From Paenibacillus macerans (lineage in GTDB: Bacteria > Bacillota > Bacilli > Paenibacillales > Paenibacillaceae), in contig NZ_JAMBOE010000017.1 of the NCBI RefSeq assembly GCF_023715465.1, positions 62,001 through 126,000 of the forward strand: a DNA stretch of 64,000 nucleotides, written 5' to 3'. This document shows, piece by piece, positions 35,862-44,380 of the stretch (position 1 is the first letter of the stretch; each line of letters begins with the position of its first letter). The notes beneath the pieces were generated by a model. The model saw nothing but the letters and a program-made list of their open reading frames with translations. It was not told the origin of the DNA and did not search any database. Both the position numbers and the translations under genes were made by a program.

Positions 35862-36506
35862 GTGAAGATATTCCGGGGATTGATACTGGTTATGGTCATG
35901 ACCTTGGGATTAGGATTCTACGGTGAAACCACGCAAGCCGCGGCCAGCACGCAAAAAGTGGGCAGTACCGGCGGCGATGTATGGGATCTCCAATACCGGT
36001 TGAAGGCGCTTGGCCTATTTAACCAACAGTTAACCGGCTACTATGGAACGCACACAAAAAACGCGGTGCAAAGCTTCCAGCGAAATTACGGGCTTCAGGT
36101 TGATGGGAAGGCAGGTTTGCATACCTGGCAAGCGCTCAAAAAATACTCGCTGAATCAAAGCGAAATGGACATTATGGCAAGAGTGATCTACAGTGAAGCC
36201 AGGGGAGAACCTTACGTGGGTCAGGTAGCTGTCGGCGCTGTCGTCATGAATCGGATCCAATCCGCTAAGTTCCCCGACAATATACGTGATGTTGTATTCC
36301 AGCCCGGTGCGTTTACGGCCGTAGATGACGGCCAGTTCTGGCTTTCGCCGGATAAAACGGCTTATCTGGCTGCCCAGGATGCCGTCCGCGGATGGGACCC
36401 GACGTACAATTCGCTGTTTTATTTTAATCCGAAAACGGCGACAAGCTCCTGGATTTGGACGCGTCCGCAAAACGTTACCATAGGCAATCATATATTCACC
36501 GATTAA
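35862..36506 (+). CDS. sleB: Spore cortex-lytic enzyme, SleB type
   Basis: 214 residues: signal peptide (LILVMVMTLGLGFYGETTQA), peptidoglycan-binding domain (about 33-92) and a SleB/CwlJ hydrolase domain with the catalytic Glu in ARVIYSEARGEPY (Glu112). SleB is a lytic transglycosylase that opens muramic-delta-lactam cortex during germination. GTG start behind AGGAGGTGA (6 nt). No ypeB follows, unlike the usual sleB-ypeB pair, so this may be a SleB-like paralogue. Confidence 0.88.
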   Translation: MKIFRGLILVMVMTLGLGFYGETTQAAASTQKVGSTGGDVWDLQYRLKALGLFNQQLTGYYGTHTKNAVQSFQRNYGLQVDGKAGLHTWQALKKYSLNQSEMDIMARVIYSEARGEPYVGQVAVGAVVMNRIQSAKFPDNIRDVVFQPGAFTAVDDGQFWLSPDKTAYLAAQDAVRGWDPTYNSLFYFNPKTATSSWIWTRPQNVTIGNHIFTD

Positions 36507-36518
36507 TTCGAAAAAACC

Positions 36519-36560
36519 CGGGACAGAAACTGCAGTGGTGCTGCAGCCTGTCCTTTTTTA
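36519..36560 (+). terminator. Terminator of sleB
   Basis: GGGACAG ... CTGTCC stem with inner CTGCAG dyad, followed by TTTTTTATTT. Confidence 0.85.
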
Positions 36561-36655
36561 TTTAAATGTTTGACAGCAAGAGGTAAAATGCCGCAATATC
36601 GAATCAATAGAATTCGCATTAACTAAGGATTTAAGCCGGAACGGAGGGCTATGCA

Positions 36656-37519
36656 TTGAGAAGCAAGGAGGAAATGATGGACTTGTTTTTGGATTTCGCC
36701 GCGAAAGAGGACAGAATCCGCTTAGTGACTATGGAAGGGTCGCGCACCAACGTAAACATTCCCCCCGATTCATTCCAGGATTACGACATTTCTTATTTTG
36801 TTACGGATATGGATTTTTTCAAGCAAAACGATGAATGGCTCGGCGTTTTTGGAAAACGCATCATGATGCAAAAACCCGAGGATATGGAGCTTTTCCCTTC
36901 GGAACTGGGCAACTGGTTCTCCTATATCATGCTTTTTGAGGACGGCAATAAATTGGATTTGACCCTGATTCCCATGAACGAGTTGGAGCTCTATTTTGCC
37001 GAAAGCGACGGTTTGGTGAAGGTATTGCTTGATAAAGACCGTCTCATCAACAATGAAGTGACCGCAAGCGACCGCGGATATTGGATTAAAAAGCCGACCG
37101 CCAGGGAATTCGATGATTGCTGCAACGAATTCTGGATGGTTTCGACTTACGTCGTTAAAGCACTGGCGCGACAAGAAATCCTGTTTGCCATCGATCATTT
37201 GAACGAAATCGCCCGGCCCAATCTGCTGCGGATGATGGCCTGGCACATCGGCTCGGTGCAAGGGTATACGTTTAGCGTGGGAAAAAACTATAAATTTATC
37301 AACCGCTATCTTCCGCGCGAGGATTGGGAAACATTGCTGTCCACCTATGGCGGAACCGGCTATCCGGAGATGTGGCGGTCTTTATTTACTTGTTACGAAC
37401 TGTTCAGAAAATACTCCAAAGCGGTAGCGGAAAGCTTAGGATATACATACCCGGATTATGATGCAGCCATTACAAAATATACCGGGACGATCTATGATTC
37501 GTTGGCGGAAACGAGATAA
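36656..37519 (+). CDS. aadK: Aminoglycoside 6-adenylyltransferase (AadK-like)
   Basis: 287 residues. The nucleotidyltransferase motif appears as GSRTNVNIPPDSFQDYDISYFV (Gly-Ser and Asp-x-Asp metal ligands), followed by KLDLTLIP with the third acidic residue; the C-terminal helical half matches the ANT(6) family. Such enzymes adenylylate streptomycin; chromosomal copies are common in Bacillus and Paenibacillus and may be intrinsic. TTG start 7 nt after GGAGGG. A terminator follows; no mobile element flanks it. Confidence 0.88.
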   Translation: MRSKEEMMDLFLDFAAKEDRIRLVTMEGSRTNVNIPPDSFQDYDISYFVTDMDFFKQNDEWLGVFGKRIMMQKPEDMELFPSELGNWFSYIMLFEDGNKLDLTLIPMNELELYFAESDGLVKVLLDKDRLINNEVTASDRGYWIKKPTAREFDDCCNEFWMVSTYVVKALARQEILFAIDHLNEIARPNLLRMMAWHIGSVQGYTFSVGKNYKFINRYLPREDWETLLSTYGGTGYPEMWRSLFTCYELFRKYSKAVAESLGYTYPDYDAAITKYTGTIYDSLAETR

Positions 37520-37552
37520 ACTCTTGGCATGCTGCCCCTTTGGCAAGTGAAA

Positions 37553-37584
37553 ACCGCCGGAGAACTTGCTCCGGCGGTGTTTTG
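37553..37584 (+). terminator. Terminator of aadK
   Basis: ACCGCCGG-AGAACTTGCT-CCGGCGGT stem followed by GTTTT. Confidence 0.8.
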
Positions 37585-37632
37585 GATGGGCGGATTTAGC
37601 CATAGCCTCCCCCGCTGAACACGTGATCTATG

Positions 37633-37850
37633 AATATAGAGGTAAATTATGGCGTTATTTTTGAAATGTTGCTTTCAGCGTGCAAAATAGCGGAACTTTT
37701 CGGCCTTATTTGGGGACAAAGCTCGAAAAAAAGCTCCTCTTTCTCCCCATTCCCAAAAATAGCAGTAAAAAATTCCTTTATTTGTGCTAACCTCCCTGTC
37801 TTGGCAAAAATAACGCCCTTTTTTATCGCTGTTTTCTCGGCCGGATGTTT
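37633..37850. repeat. Dispersed repeat, copy 3 (rearranged)
   Basis: Contains the family words AATTATGGCGTTATTTTT, AAAATAGCGGAAC, CGGCCTTATTTGGGG and AAAAATAGCAG, but in a less regular order than copies 1, 2 and 5. The whole 334-bp gap is terminator plus repeat. Confidence 0.6.
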
Positions 37851-37853
37851 ACA

Positions 37854-38586
37854 TCATGGCTCTAAATCAATCTCAAGCGTCTTATCCACATGAACGGGAT
37901 CCGTCTCCCGCATCATGCGAATTTCGTAGGTATCCTGTTTGGGAACCAAAAAGGACAATTCGTATTCCTCTTTCCCCTTGGACGGAATGATCAGTTCCTT
38001 CCTTAAGTCCGCTTTCTCCCCGTAATACTCCTCCCAAAGCTCCGGAGACTTCTCTTTATTCGGACGCAACGAAGGAATTTCAAAATGGATTTTCATGCGT
38101 TCCTCCGCTTTTTGCAGCACCTTAAGCTTTAAGAACCCATCTTCATAACGAGCTTCCGTAATCGTCATTTCCTTGCCTTTAAAATGGATCAGCTTCGGCA
38201 GCTCTTCGTTCAGGTTGAGCGTAAACGTATCGCTCCCTGTCCAGTCCGATATTTCCACAGCGTCGACACGAAGCGTTAAGCTTTTCACCGTCTCGTCAAA
38301 AAAACGGTGAGGAGTTAAACGTCAGCTCGATTACGCCAGGCTGAAACTTATCGTTTACGGGCTGATATTTGGTCCGATAGGTTTCCAGCGGATACACCTT
38401 GCCGTTGTTATCCGTCAATCGTATAACATCCTGCCCTCCGTCTCCGGCCAAATCAAGATCGAGCCCATAGTCTTTGCTGTTATCCAGCCGCAGTTCGGCG
38501 TAGGTATTCAGAGGAGTAATCTTGATATTGTCCAGCACCAGTCCCCCGATATCCGGGTCTCGATATATAGGCGCAGCCCGTTTTGC
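37854..38586 (-). pseudogene. Frameshifted, 5'-truncated exported-protein remnant
   Basis: Two frames, 38296-38586 and 37854-38291, join into one protein if one T is removed from a run of seven at about 38305: ...GVIELTFNSSPFF then DETVKSLTLRVDAVE. The sequence resembles the C-terminal extracellular part of DUF4179/DUF5643 proteins that accompany ECF sigma factors (anti-sigma-like). The N-terminal part is absent: the frame is open only from about 38586. The missing start plus the frameshift indicate a dead gene; a sequencing error could explain the frameshift but not the missing half. Confidence 0.7.
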
Positions 38587-38702
38587 ACAGGTTCATTTTT
38601 GCTCTATTTTCAGCAGAAAAAAAGAATAACGCCTCCTCTGGATTTACCCGGCTCCAAAGAAGGCGTTTTGCAGGATACGAAACACTGGGGCACGGCAATT
38701 CG

Positions 38703-39812
38703 TTAGCCGTCACTGCCGGCAGACTTTTGGGGCAAAGGACGGGGAAGAATGTTGTCCAAACCAGCGGCGATCCGCAAACGGTCCCGCGCTTCGATCCATT
38801 CCTTCGGAATGATCAGATGTCCGCAGGCGCTGCTCTGCAGATAGCTGTAGATGATCTGTGCTTCGTCAATTTCGTCGCGGGCAAGCGGGCTGGCCGGCAG
38901 CGTCTTCTCCGCTCCGAAACCGCCGAGGATCGCCTCCGTGATCTTATCTCGCAGTTCCCCAGGCGGCCCGCCGGCAACATGATATTTTTCACCGAAAATT
39001 ACGCGATTCCGCTTCACCAGAAACAGCTTGAATGTCTGATCGTCCAACACTTCCACGATGGCGAGGCTAAGGTTCTGCTCGGTGAAATGAATCATAGCTT
39101 CCTTATTTACCAGCAGGTTCACCGCTTGAAGCGAGTCTCTGCACCTGGCCGCAGCAGCAAAATCATACCGTTCGGCAGCTGCCGCCATCTCTTGTTCCAT
39201 AACCTCGTATAAACTGCGGTCTCTCCCCGCCAAAAGCTCGATAAAGCGGTCGATGATCCCTTCGTATTCCCGGACCGCCTCGCCCCCGAGACACATGCCG
39301 CGGCATAACCCAAGCGAATAATTCAAACAGGGGGTTTGGCTGACGGAAGTTCGGGCGCAGGCGATTTGCAAGCACTCCTGAATCCCCCGCACCGCCTTCA
39401 GGACGGTATTTTTGCTGGCCGTATAGGGGCCAAAGCAGGCCGTGCCGGCTTCCCCGTTGCCTGGTTGATGGGTGACTTCAATGCGGCGGTAGCCATTCCC
39501 CGGCCGGATGATGATATAAACATAAGCGAGCGGGTTTTTCATTTTTTTGTTGTATACCGGCTTCCATTCGCGGATTAACCGGCATTCCAGCATAAACGCT
39601 TCGAATTCGGTATCGGTCACCCTGATCTCCAAATCGCGTACGTTATTGACCAGCCTTTTGATTTTATTGGAATGGGGCGCGGAAGGATGAAAATAAGACC
39701 GGACCCGCTGCTGCAAATTTTTCGACTTGCCGACGTACAAAATCCCTCCGTTCCCATCTTTCATCAAGTAGACTCCCGGCGATGACGGCAGATTTCCAAG
39801 CTTGTCCTTCAT
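38703..39812 (-). CDS. Short UvrC-like GIY-YIG nuclease
   Basis: 369 residues. N-terminal GIY-YIG domain (SPGVYLMKDGNGGILYVGKSKNLQQRVRSYFHP, residues 11-42), a cysteine-containing region (CLNYSLGLCRGMCLGG), and a UVR helical pair (EVMEQEMAAAAERYDFAAAARCRDSLQAV, about 200-230). It ends before the RNase-H-like 5' endonuclease and HhH domains of full UvrC (about 590 residues). Such short forms can make only the 3' incision, like Cho of E. coli, though Cho has a different layout. ATG at 39812 with GAGGGGGA; the frame extends to 39944 without a site. A hairpin at 38625-38670 (AACGCCTCCTCTGG / CCAAAGAAGGCGTT) is a likely terminator. Confidence 0.85.
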   Translation of the reverse strand: MKDKLGNLPSSPGVYLMKDGNGGILYVGKSKNLQQRVRSYFHPSAPHSNKIKRLVNNVRDLEIRVTDTEFEAFMLECRLIREWKPVYNKKMKNPLAYVYIIIRPGNGYRRIEVTHQPGNGEAGTACFGPYTASKNTVLKAVRGIQECLQIACARTSVSQTPCLNYSLGLCRGMCLGGEAVREYEGIIDRFIELLAGRDRSLYEVMEQEMAAAAERYDFAAAARCRDSLQAVNLLVNKEAMIHFTEQNLSLAIVEVLDDQTFKLFLVKRNRVIFGEKYHVAGGPPGELRDKITEAILGGFGAEKTLPASPLARDEIDEAQIIYSYLQSSACGHLIIPKEWIEARDRLRIAAGLDNILPRPLPQKSAGSDG

Positions 39813-39926
39813 CTGCGTGCTTCCCCCTCTTTTAACCGATCTCGACTCTTTGAAATTACCATAAAAACCGGACTCATCAAAGAGGCAGTCCTCCCGCAGC
39901 TTCATATATCGGTCCCCGGAGCTAAT

Positions 39927-39944
39927 TTGTGCAAAATGTAACAA
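39927..39944 (+). promoter_or_regulatory. Rex-like palindrome upstream of fdhD
   Basis: TTGTGCAAAATGTAACAA matches the Rex consensus TTGTGAA-N4-TTCACAA at 11 of 14 positions and shares TTGTGCAAAA with the complement of the fdhF operator. A TTGACA box follows at 39951. The -10 box is unclear. Confidence 0.35.
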
Positions 39945-40056
39945 ACTAGATTGACAATTTTGCTTTCAAAGTGGGAGCATGTAAGAAGAAATATTTTTCA
40001 ATATTTTTCTATTGCATCCATAAACAAGATGTCTATTAAAACAAGGGTGATGTGAA

Positions 40057-40875
40057 ATGAACTGGAATCCCCAACACACAGAAGCCATTATACGTTACCG
40101 CGACGGGACCGTCACTGCGGCGGAAGATGCCGTCGTATCCGAACAGCCGGTTACGATCAAAATCAACGGCGAGGAATTCGTGACCCTCGTCTGCACGCCG
40201 GAATACATCGAAGACATGGTGATCGGCTATCTGGCTTCGGAAGGCATCATCGAAGGCATGGACGATGTCCGGGAAATGTGGGTGGAGGAGGCGGGCGGCT
40301 TCGTTCATGTGACGTTAAAAGAGTGGAACCCCCTGCACCGCAAGCTGTTCGCCAAGCGTTATGTCACCTCGTGCTGCGGGGCAAGCCGGCACGGGTTTGT
40401 GTACGTCAACGACGCGCGGACGGCCAAGGTTTTGCTGGACCGGCAAGTGCAGCTCAGTTTTGCCGACTGTTTTCGGCTCATGGAGGAACTGCAGCGAGGG
40501 GCCGAATTGTTTCGCTGCACCGGCGGCGTACACAGCGCGGCTCTTTGCGATGCCGCCGGGATCCTGCTCGCCCGCAGCGACATCGGGCGCCATAACGCGC
40601 TTGATAAAATTTACGGCCACCGCCTGAGGCACGGCATGAGCCCGGACGGGCAAATCATCGCCTTCAGCGGCCGGATCTCCTCGGAAATCCTGCTCAAGGC
40701 GGCGAAGATCGGCTGTGCGGTCGTGCTGTCCAAATCCGCCCCCACGGCGCTGGCCCTGGAGCTCGCCGAACATCTCGGGATTACGACGGTCGGGTTTATC
40801 CGCGGTCATTCCTGCAACGTATACACCCATCCGGAGCGGATCAGCGGGTGCGGCCCGGAAACGCCGTTGCATTGA
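40057..40875 (+). CDS. fdhD: Formate dehydrogenase sulfurtransferase FdhD
   Basis: 272 residues. FdhD passes sulfur from IscS-type desulfurase to the bis-MGD molybdenum cofactor of formate dehydrogenase. The conserved double cysteine lies in VTSCCGASRHG (Cys106-Cys107), and FRCTGGVHSAALCD, DIGRHNALDKIYG and GFIRGHSCNVYTHP are family motifs. ATG with AGGGTGATG 4 nt upstream. First of a rightward group with hydE and hydG, matching the leftward fdhF that needs it. Confidence 0.95.
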   Translation: MNWNPQHTEAIIRYRDGTVTAAEDAVVSEQPVTIKINGEEFVTLVCTPEYIEDMVIGYLASEGIIEGMDDVREMWVEEAGGFVHVTLKEWNPLHRKLFAKRYVTSCCGASRHGFVYVNDARTAKVLLDRQVQLSFADCFRLMEELQRGAELFRCTGGVHSAALCDAAGILLARSDIGRHNALDKIYGHRLRHGMSPDGQIIAFSGRISSEILLKAAKIGCAVVLSKSAPTALALELAEHLGITTVGFIRGHSCNVYTHPERISGCGPETPLH

Positions 40876-40904
40876 TTTCATTTTCAGGATAGGAGGAAAA
40901 CGCG

Positions 40905-41981
40905 ACGAGTCAAATCCATTCACCCCAAGTCGGAACGTTATTGGACCGGCTGCATGCCGAGGCCGTCTTAAACCGTCAGGAGCTTCTTGACGTTCTGTGC
41001 CACCTGAACCCAGAGACCCGGGCACAGCTGCGCGCGCTTGCGCACCAAAAACGGCTCCGCATGTACGGAACCAAAGTGTATTTACGCGGACTGATTGAAT
41101 TTTCGAACATCTGTAAACAAAACTGCCTGTATTGCGGACTGCGCTCTGCAAACCGATCGCTGGAGCGCTATCGGCTGACCCTGGAAGAAATTGCGGATTG
41201 CTGCCGGGAAGGCTACGAACTGGGCTATCGTACATTTGTGCTGCAGAGTGGGGAAGACGACTGGTATACGGCGGATAAGCTGGTGCGCCTCGTCAGCGGG
41301 ATTAAACGGCGGTTCCCGGATGCGGCGGTCACCTTGTCGATCGGGGAACGGGATGACGAAACGTACGCTCGCCTATATGCCGCCGGAGCGGACCGGTTTT
41401 TGCTGCGCCACGAAACCGCCTCTTCCCGCCTGTATCGGGCGCTGCACCCGACCATGTCGTTTGAGAACCGGCGCGACCGGCTGGCGGCGTTGCAGCGGAT
41501 CGGCTACCAGGTGGGAGCCGGGTTCATGGTCGGTCTGCCGGGTCAAACCGCCGAGGATTTGGCCGAGGATCTGCTGTATCTTAAACGGCTTGACCCCGAT
41601 ATGGTCGGAATCGGCCCGTTCCTGCCCCATCATGCGACACCGCTGAAAGATTACCCTGCCGGGACGTTGGAAGCGACGCTCGACATGATTGCTCTGACCC
41701 GGCTTTTGCTCCCGGCCGCCCTGATTCCGGCCACGACCGCGATGGGAACGGCCCATCCTTACGGCCGGGAGATGGCGCTGCAAGCCGGAGCCAATGTAGT
41801 CATGCCGAATTTGTCGCCATTGACCGTACGCCCAAAATACGCGCTTTACGACAACAAAATTTGTATGGGCGACGAATCCGCGCAGTGCCGTTTTTGCCTG
41901 GAACGGCGGATAACCTCTGTCGGCCTGGAAGTCGACATGGGCCGCGGCGACAGCCTAAAATCGCTGTCCGGAGCGATTTGA
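40905..41981 (+). CDS. hydE: [FeFe]-hydrogenase maturase HydE
   Basis: Radical SAM enzyme of H-cluster assembly, acting with HydG and HydF. The cluster motif is CKQNCLYCGLR (CX3CX2C, Cys70/74/77 in this numbering), with LQSGEDDWY and VGAGFMVGLPGQT typical of HydE. Start problem: the first standard start, TTG at 40941, has no ribosome site, whereas AGGAGG lies 8 nt before an in-frame ACG at 40905 that would begin (M)SQIHSPQVGTLLDRL and give 358 residues, the family length. I annotate the ACG start; the protein itself is not in doubt. Confidence 0.92.
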   Translation, partial: TSQIHSPQVGTLLDRLHAEAVLNRQELLDVLCHLNPETRAQLRALAHQKRLRMYGTKVYLRGLIEFSNICKQNCLYCGLRSANRSLERYRLTLEEIADCCREGYELGYRTFVLQSGEDDWYTADKLVRLVSGIKRRFPDAAVTLSIGERDDETYARLYAAGADRFLLRHETASSRLYRALHPTMSFENRRDRLAALQRIGYQVGAGFMVGLPGQTAEDLAEDLLYLKRLDPDMVGIGPFLPHHATPLKDYPAGTLEATLDMIALTRLLLPAALIPATTAMGTAHPYGREMALQAGANVVMPNLSPLTVRPKYALYDNKICMGDESAQCRFCLERRITSVGLEVDMGRGDSLKSLSGAI

Positions 41982-42019
41982 AATTTTACTATATAAATGT
42001 TCAGAAGGAGTGGATCATT

Positions 42020-43435
42020 GTGAGTCGAGTTAGCGAAAGCGAACCTGCCCGTTTTATTCAGGATGAGGAGATTGCCGCAGCATTGGACTATGGAAGGGAG
42101 GCGGCGAAAGACCGCGGCGCGGTCGAGGCGATTTTGGAAAAAGCGATGGACTGCAAGGGGCTGACCGCCCTCGAAGCGGCCGTTTTGTTATATGTTGACG
42201 ACGATGACATTCTGCAGCGGTTGTTCGCGGCTTCCAGACAGATCAAAGAGCGGATTTACGGCAACCGGATCGTGCTGTTCGCCCCGCTCTATGTTAGCGA
42301 CTACTGCGTTAATCATTGCGTTTACTGCGGATATAAACATTCCAACACCGAGTTTGAGCGCCATCGCCTAACGATGGAGGAGATCGCCAGGGAAGTGAGC
42401 GTGCTGGAGTCGCTGGGCCACAAGCGCCTCGTGATTGAAGCGGGTGAAGATTCCCGCTACTGCGACATCGACTATATTCTCGATTGCATCCATACCGCCT
42501 ACGCGACCAAAACGGGCAACGGCAGCATCCGCCGGATCAACATCAACATCGCGGCCACGACGGAAGAGGAATACCGCCTGCTTGCGGGGGCCGGCATCGG
42601 CACTTATATTTTGTTTCAGGAAACCTATCATCGTCCCAGCTACCTCCATTACCATCCCCGCGGACCCAAAAGAGACTATGACTGGCACACCACCGCCATG
42701 GATAGAGCCATGCGCGCCGGAATCGACGATGTCGGCATCGGCGTGCTTTACGGTCTTTACGACTATCATTTCGAAACGGTCGCCATGCTGAAGCATGCCG
42801 AGCATTTGGAAGAAACCTTCGGCTGCGGTCCGCACACCATTTCCGTTCCGCGTCTGCGTGCGGCGGAAAATGTGCATCTCGACAACTACCCCTACCTCGT
42901 CAGCGATCGGGATTTCATGAAAGTGGTGGCTGTATTGCGTCTGGCAGTGCCTTATACCGGCATGATCCTGTCCACGCGCGAAGACCCGGAACTGCGGGAC
43001 GAGATCATTAAACTCGGCATCTCCCAAATCAGCGCGGGTTCCGCCACCGGTGTCGGCGGATACGCGGTCAACAAGGGGAAGGACGACAACCCGCAATTTC
43101 AGGTTGGTGACCATCGTTCGCCGCAGGAAATCATCAAGTGTTTATGCCAGGACGGTTACGTCCCCAGCTACTGCACCGCTTGCTATCGCGAGGGCCGGAC
43201 GGGCGACCGGTTTATGCAGCTCGCCAAGTCCGGGCAAATCCATAACATCTGCCAGCCCAACTCCCTGCTTACCTTTCAGGAATATTTGCTGGACTATGCG
43301 GACGATGAAATGCGCGAGCTCGGGGAACGTACAATTGCGGAAAATCTCGAACGCATCCCCCGCGAATCGACGCGCAAGCTGACGATGAAGCGCCTGGAGC
43401 GCGTTCGTAACGGCGAAAGGGATTTGAGATTTTAA
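42020..43435 (+). CDS. hydG: [FeFe]-hydrogenase maturase HydG
   Basis: 471 residues. Radical SAM tyrosine lyase that makes the CO and cyanide ligands of the H-cluster. N-terminal cluster motif CVNHCVYC (Cys96/100/103), FQETYHRPSYLHYHPRGPKRDYDWHT in the core, and the C-terminal second-cluster motif YCTACYREGRTGDRFM. GTG start at 42020, 9 nt after AGAAGGAG, 38 nt past hydE; the frame upstream is overlap with hydE. hydF is not in the window. A terminator follows. Confidence 0.96.
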   Translation: MSRVSESEPARFIQDEEIAAALDYGREAAKDRGAVEAILEKAMDCKGLTALEAAVLLYVDDDDILQRLFAASRQIKERIYGNRIVLFAPLYVSDYCVNHCVYCGYKHSNTEFERHRLTMEEIAREVSVLESLGHKRLVIEAGEDSRYCDIDYILDCIHTAYATKTGNGSIRRININIAATTEEEYRLLAGAGIGTYILFQETYHRPSYLHYHPRGPKRDYDWHTTAMDRAMRAGIDDVGIGVLYGLYDYHFETVAMLKHAEHLEETFGCGPHTISVPRLRAAENVHLDNYPYLVSDRDFMKVVAVLRLAVPYTGMILSTREDPELRDEIIKLGISQISAGSATGVGGYAVNKGKDDNPQFQVGDHRSPQEIIKCLCQDGYVPSYCTACYREGRTGDRFMQLAKSGQIHNICQPNSLLTFQEYLLDYADDEMRELGERTIAENLERIPRESTRKLTMKRLERVRNGERDLRF

Positions 43436-43449
43436 TGCACTTAGCAATA

Positions 43450-43486
43450 ACGCCTGTGGAAGTGTCGCTTCCGCAGGCGTTTTTTG
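43450..43486 (+). terminator. Terminator of fdhD-hydE-hydG
   Basis: ACGCCTGTGGAAG-TGTCG-CTTCCGCAGGCGT stem followed by TTTTTGG. Confidence 0.9.
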
Positions 43487-43529
43487 GTGATCCAGGTAAA
43501 TAGGAAAGAATAGAAGGGCACAAAGGTGC

Positions 43530-43738
43530 AGAAAAAATAGCGGTATTTTAGGGCGTTATTCCGAACTTTCTGTCATGAACTTCATAGATAGCGGTAATTT
43601 GGGGCCCTATCCCCTGGGAAACTTCCCAAAAGGCGGCCTTCATCACCTTTCGGACGAAAATAAGGCCATTCAATTCCGCTATTTCCCGATACGCCCGTAA
43701 CTCAGAAGAATAGGGCCTTTTTTTTCCGCTATCCCAGT
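43530..43738. repeat. Dispersed repeat, copy 4 (inverted)
   Basis: Family words in the opposite orientation to copies 1 and 2: the complement reads ATAGCGGAAAAAAAAGGCCCTATT, AAATAGCGGAATTGAATGGCCTTATTTTC. Fills the gap between the two convergent hydrogenase operons. Confidence 0.65.
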
Positions 43739-43761
43739 ATCATCGCTTCAACTGTTTCAGG

Positions 43762-44343
43762 CTAACGGGCGGCCCCGCCAAACAGCAGCAAAGCCTGAGC
43801 CGTGGCCGTGCGTTTACCGGCGACGGATTCCTGAACGCGCGCTGGGACGATGAGCTGCAGCGCATTGGTCGGACAGACGTTGACGCATGCCGGCCCGCCG
43901 GAGTTACCCTCGCACAGGTCGCATTTGCTGGCCACGATTTTTTCCTTGGGAATCCAAGTTCCGTATGCGTTAAAGCGCAATCCCGCTTGCAGCTGTTTCT
44001 CTCCATCGCGAAACAACGGCACCATCTCGATCGCTCCGTACGGGCAAGCCAACATGCAGGTCTTGCAGCCGATGCAGGTGTCCTGATTGATGCAAATCCC
44101 GTCGCCGCTGCTGGTGATCGAACCGTTTGGGCACACATTGGCGCACGGCGCATCCTCGCAATGCCGGCATTGCACCGGGGCCGTTATATTTCCCGTCTTC
44201 ACAACGGTAAGCCTCGGGTAGAACTCCGTTTCTTCGGGCGTCTGCCGAAAAAAATCTTGGTCCGAATGAGCCACCGCGCAGGCCGCTTCGCAAGTATGAC
44301 AGCCGATGCATTTATCGGGATCGGCAAGCACAAAGCTGTTCAT
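43762..44343 (-). CDS. Four-cluster ferredoxin, HydN/HycB type (2)
   Basis: 193 residues with sixteen cysteines in four [4Fe-4S] motifs: CIGCHTCEAAC, CRHCEDAPCANVCP, CIGCKTCMLACP and CDLC...CVNVCP. This is the electron-transfer subunit type of formate dehydrogenases (HycB, HydN, FdhB). Last gene of the leftward fdhF-hydA operon, 37 nt after hydA. It likely carries electrons between formate dehydrogenase and hydrogenase. Confidence 0.93.
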   Translation of the reverse strand: MNSFVLADPDKCIGCHTCEAACAVAHSDQDFFRQTPEETEFYPRLTVVKTGNITAPVQCRHCEDAPCANVCPNGSITSSGDGICINQDTCIGCKTCMLACPYGAIEMVPLFRDGEKQLQAGLRFNAYGTWIPKEKIVASKCDLCEGNSGGPACVNVCPTNALQLIVPARVQESVAGKRTATAQALLLFGGAAR

Positions 44344-44380
44344 AGTTTGACCTCCTCAAAGTTTTTGTGAGCGTTACATC

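Noticed and set aside
41861-42019. Upstream extension of hydG overlapping hydE
   Set aside because: No ribosome site and not part of the HydG family; GTG at 42020 has AGAAGGAG.
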